From Streptomyces griseus subsp. griseus (GTDB lineage Bacteria > Actinomycetota > Actinomycetes > Streptomycetales > Streptomycetaceae), in assembly GCF_000720255.1 (NCBI RefSeq), contig NZ_JOJE01000077.1:1-12048 (forward strand): a stretch of DNA of 12,048 bases, written 5' to 3'. The notes below the pieces were generated by a model. The model worked only from the letters and a program-made list of their open reading frames with translations, did no database searches and was not told the DNA's origin. Shown here piece after piece: positions 7,401-12,048 of the stretch. Made by a program: the position numbers and the translations under genes. Within the stretch, counting starts at the first letter, position 1. Each line of letters begins with the position of its first letter.

Positions 7401-8119
7401 TCAGCACCGACCGGTCTGGTGTGCGACGACTGGCCAGCGAAGGCGACATCTCCCGGGCACAGCGCAGACTGCGGGAGGCCGGACGGCTCGCCGAGGCAGC
7501 CCGGGTCGACCCGGTCGTGCGCATGCGGCAGGTCTTCAACGCGTCCGCGGAGCGGGCCAGGGTCGCCGCGGGCAAGGTCGACCGGATCGGCCGGCTGCGT
7601 GCGACCTCCGGGCGCGTGCAGGTCGACCACGTTGTCTCGCTGGAGCGCATGACGAAGATGGAAGGCTTCGAGCTGCTGACCACCACCGAGCAAAACGTCC
7701 TCGCGGTCCGACCGGACAACCTCAAACCGATGGACGCTGCCGCCAATGCGTCCAAGGGGGCGCTCAGTTGGCGGGAATGGCGGTACGCCTCGAACTACTA
7801 CGTCGACCCGGCGGACATCGCGCGTTGGCAGGCCCGCGACGCGGAGCTGACGGAGAGTATCCAGACCTGGATCCGGGACACGGTCAGGGGCCGCCGGCCA
7901 GCGACTACGGTCGCCCCGGCCGGTGCCCGGCCGGCGGCCGGTGTGGGGGTGCCGCCGGCCAAGGTCCGGGTTGAGGTGGAGCCCGCCCGGGTTCGGGTTG
8001 AGGTGGAGCCCGCCCAGGATATTGAGGCGTTGCCGGCCGAGTTTGTCGAGGCCGAGGATCTCCCGGCCGTGGAGGCGCCGAAGCAGCCTCGCCGCGTCAT
8101 GAGGAAGCCGGAGAGGTAG
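4406..8119 (+). CDS. 1237-aa multidomain protein with HNH-nuclease-like C-terminal domain; candidate injected effector
   Basis: ATG 4406 is preceded by AAGGAG at 4390-4395. Architecture: residues 1-95 form a small alpha/beta domain with the C-x-F-P-I start. About 100-195 is a Pro/Arg/Gly linker. About 198-665 is mainly helical and includes LRRELSALPEDIRSVLF and DASIDRYLQDQ, a style I associate with large cargo/toxin proteins of injection systems. About 675-710 is a hydrophobic hairpin with a PVGGW turn, and 736-757 a further hydrophobic segment. About 790-1065 is charged and coiled-coil-like. About 1070-1165 is an HNH-type domain with D1074-H1075, N1105-L, N1114 and K1117-G, then W/R-rich helices. 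Residues 1166-1237 are a Pro/Val/Glu tail with a repeat. The DH...N...N-x-x-K spacing is what HNH nucleases use for metal and DNA phosphate binding, so DNA or RNA cleavage is inferred. The gene occupies the position where a tape measure often lies. It could therefore be a tape measure-toxin fusion or a plain cargo protein. No obvious immunity gene follows. Confidence 0.85.
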   Translation: MSRSECEFPITVTVTGRPSAAGLAQLGQAVEEALAVRLREAANGEMWRIRPHPPQSVAFEIGPVQPSAELAGELESILLTAVDRALAGLGAGGPTITPIQVPAVPVDTAAAEGGGSLLAFSVSESALANPVDTPGKTDQARPVGQPVAFRPVLLRPGTGGARRLTAHVPSRPARRNQIAGRGGPPAKHSATARPAGGPARLTFKVVVKQAMAPTELLREFVRQYYRAGSEQEVDRWMVWWRWGSPEGRSVSQQEADDRGFVELTVTDATQSAVEALSPAEQEQINAETDERFWRESGLPPGTKLGTGPEDADRRARWRGARADVVEEHTLRRELSALPEDIRSVLFAGDRPMTVEGLRSAVQLGRKLATMTPEQRADYLAKVTGETTNWAAMDASIDRYLQDQRLREAEVLRTEEAAASLFGCEELYKLWRAVQLLENRRGDEHDEDTSIELAETRKRFKEALARHGFADEEAFAAAVEAYRLQFRAAAVRLGLDLLGHVDHQLHEERTKLCTPGYVEHMVAAIATSSACADFAAASTLRSRTTFNPELGDFVPEQGVNQAEAEALSTRAGQSVVEASGHDLLVDPDRMGRGTDLERLIGVDTDTVRTYLLGVADGLQGQSATVRGELADDPERVFSQEALVKAAKRAQEVERETIYDWIIDDHIAAVGLAHLFSSIAVAAIALFLAALVPVGGWVAAAALVAGTGLSVYQAMDAITQYRYESAEYDLSFIRNEPSLFWVVIAVAATVVEVGTTTAQLLKGSAKGLFALRRPLLDAARAADAETAAARYQALITKIDEVEGLEPKLRAVLKAHAAAEQGLSRVVGEFAGRLHGGFLIDPTGPIKAMYYAVKKGVATVTKLRSEARMLELLGDVTKLSRAERAAITTAFKQVKKIVALGERQGMDEARVLRYIDRLAAERSEAVFNEITAEMRAWRPPTLKQLRAEKELVDASQFLEHLRTERENILAELRAGPKTPSGTRDTLRIAELRKDLAHLEDAFSTDRSGVRRLASEGDISRAQRRLREAGRLAEAARVDPVVRMRQVFNASAERARVAAGKVDRIGRLRATSGRVQVDHVVSLERMTKMEGFELLTTTEQNVLAVRPDNLKPMDAAANASKGALSWREWRYASNYYVDPADIARWQARDAELTESIQTWIRDTVRGRRPATTVAPAGARPAAGVGVPPAKVRVEVEPARVRVEVEPAQDIEALPAEFVEAEDLPAVEAPKQPRRVMRKPER
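7964..8017 (+). repeat. Two tandem 27-bp units encoding VRVEVEPA(R/Q)
   Basis: Units at 7964-7990 and 7991-8017 differ at only two positions and encode VRVEVEPAR and VRVEVEPAQ, residues 1187-1204 of the large protein. The repeat lies in the tail after the nuclease-like domain and suggests a flexible, expandable segment. Confidence 0.9.
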
Positions 8120-8126
8120 GCCCGAC

Positions 8127-8636
8127 ATGGTCGCAGGAGTGAACGTTCCCGTGCTGATCGGCCCGGTACCTCTGCTGACGGTCACCAGTCTGACCGTCAA
8201 CGAGGGCTACCAGGTGGCCCGGATCGCCGGCAGCCGGCTTGCGCAGCTGGTCTCCCCGACCACCCGGACCATCACCGTGGAGGCGGTCCTGGTCGGCCGT
8301 TCCAGGCTGCTGGTCAAGAAGGGCTTGGAGGCGCTGGCGCTCACCTCGCGCGCCCTGGCACCCGCCACCGCGCCACTGATGAACCTGGCCGGCCTCCCCG
8401 TGGTCTGCGGGATGACGATCAGCCTCGACATGCAGATCACTGGCCTGCGGTTCGTCCAGTCCAACCAGAAGCGCGACGCCATCGACGTCAGCATCACCCT
8501 GGAACAGGTCCCGCGCTCCAGCCTGACCGCCGTCCTCGGCGAGGCCCTCGACCTGGCGCTCGCAAGCGGAATCGCCGCCGCACCCAGCGTGAGCAGCATG
8601 GTGCCCGTCCGCCGCCAGCTGGGAGGCGTGCTATGA
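8127..8636 (+). CDS. Putative tail/baseplate protein, 169 aa
   Basis: It starts 7 bp after the preceding stop, with a GGAGAGG-like ribosome binding site in the end of the previous gene. Strand-rich N-terminus (PVPLLTVTSLTVNEGY), then a RTITVEAVLVG strand, a Lys/Leu helix (about 53-75), and a C-terminal part with DMQITGLRFVQSNQKRDAID leading to VSITLEQVPR. That last pattern (M/Q-I-T-x-L-x-x-x-x-x-x-x-x-D-A-I-x-V-x-x-x-L-E-x-V) is typical of baseplate or distal-tail proteins of contractile phages, and the overall layout resembles P2 gpU-like and LysM-hub proteins. It occupies the place where Afp/PVC systems encode the LysM-bearing Afp7-type protein, but I see no LysM domain. It probably forms part of the ring joining tube and spike hub. 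The exact family is not certain. Confidence 0.65.
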   Translation: MVAGVNVPVLIGPVPLLTVTSLTVNEGYQVARIAGSRLAQLVSPTTRTITVEAVLVGRSRLLVKKGLEALALTSRALAPATAPLMNLAGLPVVCGMTISLDMQITGLRFVQSNQKRDAIDVSITLEQVPRSSLTAVLGEALDLALASGIAAAPSVSSMVPVRRQLGGVL

Positions 8637-9061
8637 CCACCCCCGCCACCCCGACAGCCCCGGCCCTTGTGTTCCACCGACTGCCGGTGGAACCGGACGA
8701 GGGCCTCCCGCAAGCGTTCGGCTGCCTGATCGGCCCCACCGCCTACGACTTCGGCCTGTACGCCGAACTGGACGCCCCCGACACCGACCCGCCGGAAACG
8801 CTGTACGACCTTGCAGCGCCCGCCCCGTCGGCCCGGCCTGCGGCGCCGCCCGGGTACCTCGTGCTCCGGGCGGTCCGGCACGGCGCGGACAGGCAGCGGA
8901 CAGAGTTCCTGCGCAAGCTCGTCGTCGAGCCGCAACTCGTCCACACCGCGGGCCGGCTGGCCATCCGCCTGGTGACTGCCCGAGTGGCCCGGGGCAACCT
9001 CAACGGACGCGGCCACTACGGCAGCGAGATCGTGATTGGAGTGGCGCAGCGATGGGTGTGA
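8633..9061 (+). CDS. Unrecognised 142-aa protein between baseplate genes
   Basis: It starts by ATGA overlap with the previous stop (8633-8636), with GGGAGG 6 bases upstream. Its own end overlaps the hub-spike start by 10 bases, so it is translationally embedded in the baseplate operon. Residues 1-20 and about 60-75 are Pro/Ala-rich linkers. The first ordered part includes EGLPQAFGCLIGPTAYDFGL, and the second (about 80-142) contains YLVLRAVRHGADRQRTEFL and ends GSEIVIGVAQRWV, mixed helix and strand. No signal peptide or membrane span. I cannot assign a family. By position it could be a baseplate plug or hub-associated protein, an inference only. Confidence 0.72.
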   Translation: MTTPATPTAPALVFHRLPVEPDEGLPQAFGCLIGPTAYDFGLYAELDAPDTDPPETLYDLAAPAPSARPAAPPGYLVLRAVRHGADRQRTEFLRKLVVEPQLVHTAGRLAIRLVTARVARGNLNGRGHYGSEIVIGVAQRWV

Positions 9062-10995
9062 TCCTCTGGTACCAGGTGGCCTTCCCGAAGCTGAACCTCA
9101 CCGTGTCCAACGACGTGGCCTCCGGCCAGATCCTGAGCGACGCCGAGATCACGGTGCAATACGCCCTCGGCCGGGTCGACAAGTTCACTATCGAGCTGGC
9201 GGCCCTTCCGCTGGCCGCCCACCGGGCATTGGCGGGCGCGCTCGGCGGCCGCGGCGACGCGAACGGCACCGCCGAGGTGGAGATCACCCTCGGCTATCTG
9301 GACGCGCCCACCTCACGTCAGGCCGTGCTGACGGGCCGGGTAACCGGACTGGGCGTCTCCGAGCAGTTCCCGCCGCTGGGTGTCTGCCTGACCGGTTACG
9401 AGGAGGCCGCGTTCCGTCTGATCGCCGCCACGGGCGCGGGCGGCGGGAGCCCTCTCGGCGGCGGCACTCCCGCCCTGCCCGGCGGCGCAGGCGGGAAGAC
9501 CGGTCTCGCACACTACGCCGCGCGGGACACCACGCCAGCCGCGGCGGCCAAGGCGATCGTCGAGCGCAGCGGCGGCACGCTCGCTGACGGCGCCACCCCG
9601 GCCGGGCAACCACGGGACATCAACCTGGACGGCCCCAATGACTTCGAGCTGCTAAAGACCCTGGCCAGGCAGTACGGTGCCGAACTCCTGGTACAGGACG
9701 GCACCGTGCAGTTCGGTACCGCGGTCACCCACCCGCCCACCGGCCCGGGCCTGTCGGTACCGCCCGACCCATCCTCCGCACTCGCGGCGCTCGCTAGCGA
9801 GGACGCGCTGATCGTGCCCGAGACCGGGACCATCGCCCAGCTGGCAGCCTTCAAGCCGATCCAGGCCGGCACTGCGGCCACCCTTCGGATCGCGCGCGAC
9901 CTGCCCGACGACGTCTCGGTGGGCGCCTTCGACTTCACCGTCCTCGGAGTGCCGGAGCTGCGGGCTGGCCAGCTCGTCGCAGCGAGCGTGGACGGCTACC
10001 AGAACCCGCTCCGGGGCTACCGAATCATCGAGCTCACCCACTCCTTCTCACCCCGAGCCAACGCCCTCACCTCTCAAGGCGGTTACGTGTGCGCGGGCCG
10101 GGCCGCCGCCTTCACGCGGGCAGGCCCCGGTGCCGCTCCCGGTGGTGACACCGCCAACCGCAGGAACACCGAGGCGGCTCGGCGAGGCAGCCCGGCCGCG
10201 ATCGCCGAGGCGATCTCCGAGCGGATCCGCGACGCCCGCACCATCTCACCCTCCGTCGATGTCGGACGGATCACCACCGCCACGCCCGATCAGCGGATGG
10301 CCGAGCTCGGGTACGGGCAGGGCGAAGCCCCGGGTGCCGTCGCGCCGAGCGTAGACCTCGCAGTGGCCGACAGCGGCCCCGTACTCCATGACAAACCGCT
10401 GGCCGCCCCCTTCGCCTGGCACCGGACCGGCTTGTCTGTCCCCGTCTACCCGGGCATGCGCGCGCTGCTGAACAGCGTCCGCGCCTCCCGCGAGGATTCC
10501 GTGGTCGCCGGGTTCCTGTGGACCAACGAGCCGGCCATGGAACGCCCCGCCTCCAAGTCCGGCGACTGGTGGCTCTGCCTGCCCACCAGGGTCTCGCCCG
10601 GGCCGGATCCACGTCCGGTGGGAAAGGGCACCAACGACCTGACCGCGGCGGACGGCCGCCGGGTGGTAGAGGCGGTCGGGCTGAAGATGGTGGTCGGCAC
10701 TACGGCCTGCTCGGCCGTCGGCGACCGGCCCTCCGAGGGTGCCGCGGAGGAGTTCCTCCTCTCCCACGCCTCGGGCACCCAGGTGCGTATCGACCCGCTC
10801 GGCAACATCAATCTCACAGCGGCGAGCGGCGCCACGGTCACGGTCTCGGCCGGCCAGACGTCCGTGACCGTCGACAAAGACAAAGCGACCGTCACCGTCG
10901 GTCACTCCACGCTGAGCGTCACCGCGGACAGCGCAGCCGTCAACGCGGGCGGCGCCAGCCTCACACTCGAAAAGGGAAAGGTGGCGATCCGCTGA
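9052..10995 (+). CDS. Fused baseplate hub and spike protein (gp27/gp5, VgrG-like)
   Basis: The 647-residue product combines hub and central spike in one chain, as VgrG and Afp8-type proteins do. Residues 1-140 form a first beta-rich hub domain (FPKLNLTVSNDVASG, then QAVLTGRVTGLGVSEQFPPL). A Gly-rich loop follows (about 142-162). The second hub part includes NDFELLKTLARQYGAELLV and GTVQFG (about 196-222), matching gpD/gp27-type proteins, where a 'F-E-L-L-x-x-L-A-x-x-Y-G' helix is standard. A polar linker is at about 350-400. An OB-fold gp5-N-like domain contains YPGMRALL (466-473) and GDWWLCLP (504-511). From about 573 the chain turns to ASGTQVRIDPLGNINLT and short V-T-V-S/T repeats, the triple beta-helix needle. 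Start ATG 9052 has GGAG 10 bases upstream. It would trimerise and carry the downstream PAAR-like tip. No lysozyme domain is seen. Confidence 0.9.
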   Translation: MGVILWYQVAFPKLNLTVSNDVASGQILSDAEITVQYALGRVDKFTIELAALPLAAHRALAGALGGRGDANGTAEVEITLGYLDAPTSRQAVLTGRVTGLGVSEQFPPLGVCLTGYEEAAFRLIAATGAGGGSPLGGGTPALPGGAGGKTGLAHYAARDTTPAAAAKAIVERSGGTLADGATPAGQPRDINLDGPNDFELLKTLARQYGAELLVQDGTVQFGTAVTHPPTGPGLSVPPDPSSALAALASEDALIVPETGTIAQLAAFKPIQAGTAATLRIARDLPDDVSVGAFDFTVLGVPELRAGQLVAASVDGYQNPLRGYRIIELTHSFSPRANALTSQGGYVCAGRAAAFTRAGPGAAPGGDTANRRNTEAARRGSPAAIAEAISERIRDARTISPSVDVGRITTATPDQRMAELGYGQGEAPGAVAPSVDLAVADSGPVLHDKPLAAPFAWHRTGLSVPVYPGMRALLNSVRASREDSVVAGFLWTNEPAMERPASKSGDWWLCLPTRVSPGPDPRPVGKGTNDLTAADGRRVVEAVGLKMVVGTTACSAVGDRPSEGAAEEFLLSHASGTQVRIDPLGNINLTAASGATVTVSAGQTSVTVDKDKATVTVGHSTLSVTADSAAVNAGGASLTLEKGKVAIR

Positions 10996-11378
10996 TGCCT
11001 CTCGTCCTCGTCGAAGGCGCAGTCATCGAGTGCTCGCACGGCGGTACCTGCAGGCTGACCGGCCCCGGCAGCCAGCAACTCACCGTGACCGGTCAGGCAG
11101 TGCTGCTCACGGGCGCGGAGGCGGGTTTCACCTTCGGAAACGCCGCCACTCCCGTGCCCGGCATGATCAAGCCCTGTACCGCCGTCGTCCCCGCCTCCGG
11201 GGCCCCGAAGCCGTGCCTCACCCTGCCCACCGTGCCGGTGGGTGTCACCGTGAAGCTCGCCGTCGGCGATCAGTCCGTCCTGCTCGCCACCGCGAACGGT
11301 CTCACTGTGAGCGGCACCGGCCCGGGCAGCACCTGGAAGATCTCCGATCCCGGCCAGCAGACGCTGGAGGCGGTCTGA
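10995..11378 (+). CDS. PAAR-like spike tip protein, Cys-rich
   Basis: The ATG at 10995 overlaps the hub-spike stop (TGATG), giving tight coupling. The 127-residue product begins MPLVLVEGAVIECSHGGTC, and contains short strand repeats, a central GTP/Pro-rich part and CTAVVPASGAPKPC. This is the pattern of PAAR-like proteins (compare DUF4280), which cap the spike with a metal-pinned cone. Candidate metal ligands are C13, H15, C19, C61 and C74. Canonical PAAR tips use three His and one Cys, so this would be a Cys-rich variant. Location directly after the spike gene supports the role. No C-terminal toxin extension is present. Bases before 10995 in the same frame lie inside the spike gene and are not part of it. 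Confidence 0.85.
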   Translation: MPLVLVEGAVIECSHGGTCRLTGPGSQQLTVTGQAVLLTGAEAGFTFGNAATPVPGMIKPCTAVVPASGAPKPCLTLPTVPVGVTVKLAVGDQSVLLATANGLTVSGTGPGSTWKISDPGQQTLEAV

Positions 11379-11978
11379 ATGAGCGCCCCAGGCCCCCCGC
11401 CCGACCCCAACCTTGTCCCCAACCCCGTTGTGCCGGTAGACCCCGGTGTGTTGACCGACCCGGGCGCCCTCGCCGCCCTCTACCCCGGCCTCTCCGGCGT
11501 GCCGCCGGCCCGACCAACGGGCGCGCCCAGCCTTGGCCACGGCCTCGCGCTCGACGACGGGGACCTGGTCACCGACCCGCGCACCGGCGGACCGGCCGGG
11601 AACCAAGGCCCCGAAACCCTCCTTCAGGCCCTGCTCCTGGCCGTCGAGACCCAGCTCGGGACCGACCGGCTGAACACCGTCTTCGGTTTCGACCGGCTCG
11701 CTCTCGGCCGTTACGCACTCGAAGCCCCGGCCCGCAAGGAATACATCCGGATGGAGCTTCTCCGCTGCCTCAGCGGCGACCGCCGGATCGCCGACGTCCG
11801 GGAGGTCTTCTTCCAGGACGACCAGCGTTACCGGGACCTGCGACCTGACCTGGCCCCCGCCACCTATGAGCGGATCGTCCAGACCGCCCGGGCGAGCCGC
11901 GAGTACACCGTCTACGCGATCGTCGAAACCATCGCCAGCTCCACGCTGATCCTCACCTCGGGGGGACGCCTTGACTGA
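11379..11978 (+). CDS. Baseplate wedge protein, gp25/GPW-like
   Basis: The 199-residue product starts at ATG 11379, with GGAGG 8 bases upstream and a start directly abutting the PAAR-like stop. Residues 1-50 are a Pro-rich, probably disordered extension. From about 54 the sequence GHGLALDDGDLVTDPRTGG leads to QGPETLLQALLLAVETQLG, the core of gp25-like proteins ('G-D-x...G...E-x-x-x-Q-A-I-x-x-x-L-x-T-x-x-G'), then F-G-F-D and a helical and strand C-terminus. In contractile systems gp25 pairs with gp6 and nucleates sheath polymerisation on the baseplate. It is longer than the typical ~110-150 residues because of the N-terminal extension and about 60 extra C-terminal residues. Followed by a gene start overlapping its stop. 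Confidence 0.82.
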   Translation: MSAPGPPPDPNLVPNPVVPVDPGVLTDPGALAALYPGLSGVPPARPTGAPSLGHGLALDDGDLVTDPRTGGPAGNQGPETLLQALLLAVETQLGTDRLNTVFGFDRLALGRYALEAPARKEYIRMELLRCLSGDRRIADVREVFFQDDQRYRDLRPDLAPATYERIVQTARASREYTVYAIVETIASSTLILTSGGRLD

Positions 11979-12048
11979 CCTCACCCCGCCCGCCCACCCG
12001 GCCGACCCCGCCCCGCCCGCCGCCGACGGCTACGGCGTGACCCCGGAC
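11971..12048 (+). CDS. Start of next baseplate gene, probably gp6/baseplate J-like (truncated by window end)
   Basis: TTG 11971 opens a frame that overlaps the gp25-like stop by 8 bases and stays open for 26 codons to the window edge, with a G-run (about 11961-11965) as ribosome binding site. It reads TDLTPPAHPADPAPPAADGY, Pro/Ala-rich. In contractile systems gp25 is normally followed by the gp6 (baseplate J) wedge gene, so I infer that identity. The visible part has no diagnostic motif, and the TTG start is a guess from overlap and spacing. Confidence 0.5.
   Translation, partial: MTDLTPPAHPADPAPPAADGYGVTPD

Noticed and set aside
6254..8200. Long minus-strand open frame opposite the large toxin-like gene (648 codons)
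   Set aside because: Same reason: an antisense shadow, His/Arg/Gly/Asp-rich without recognisable motifs.
1..12048. CRISPR array, tRNA or rRNA genes
   Set aside because: No regularly spaced repeats and no cloverleaf or rRNA-like sequence were seen on either strand.

Overview
The window looks like actinomycete chromosome, most likely Streptomyces or a close relative. It has very high GC, strongly G/C-ending codons, GGAGG-type ribosome binding sites, and IS3- and IS5-family remnants of the kind common in these genomes. The genus is an inference from composition; there is no rRNA or marker gene.

Layout. Positions 1 to about 1360 hold no intact gene. They contain the C-terminal end of an IS3-family transposase (1-56, entering from outside the window), an IS5-like transposase N-terminal remnant with in-frame stops (712-994), several inverted repeats, and otherwise unassignable sequence. 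From about 1363 to the right edge everything is on the + strand and tightly packed, many genes overlapping by a few bases: an unrecognised 274-aa protein, contractile sheath, tail tube, an 85-aa protein, a 1237-aa multidomain protein ending in an HNH-nuclease-like domain plus a tail, a 169-aa baseplate/tail protein, an unrecognised 142-aa protein, a fused hub-spike (gp27/gp5-like), a Cys-rich PAAR-like tip, a gp25-like wedge protein, and the first 26 codons of what is probably the gp6/baseplate-J wedge gene.

Interpretation. This is the sheath-tube-spike-baseplate core of a contractile injection system (a phage-tail-like or extracellular eCIS-type particle). No capsid, portal, terminase, integrase or lysis gene is visible here. 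Sheath and tube would form the contractile rod. The hub-spike with its tip would form the piercing device, and gp25 and gp6 the wedges that start sheath assembly. The most striking feature is the 1237-aa protein. It sits between tube and hub, where contractile-tail loci often carry the tape-measure gene, but it looks like a cargo toxin: adaptor-like N-terminus, helical body, hydrophobic hairpin, then a D-H...N...N-x-x-K nuclease signature. Residues 52-84 of the 85-aa protein upstream resemble residues 6-38 of this protein, which suggests a shared docking or loading element.

The only TTA codon I found in the cluster lies in its first gene. If the host is Streptomyces, this could place the cluster under bldA developmental control. 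The operon continues past the right edge, so a separate tape measure, AAA+ ATPase, cap or fibre gene may lie outside the window.
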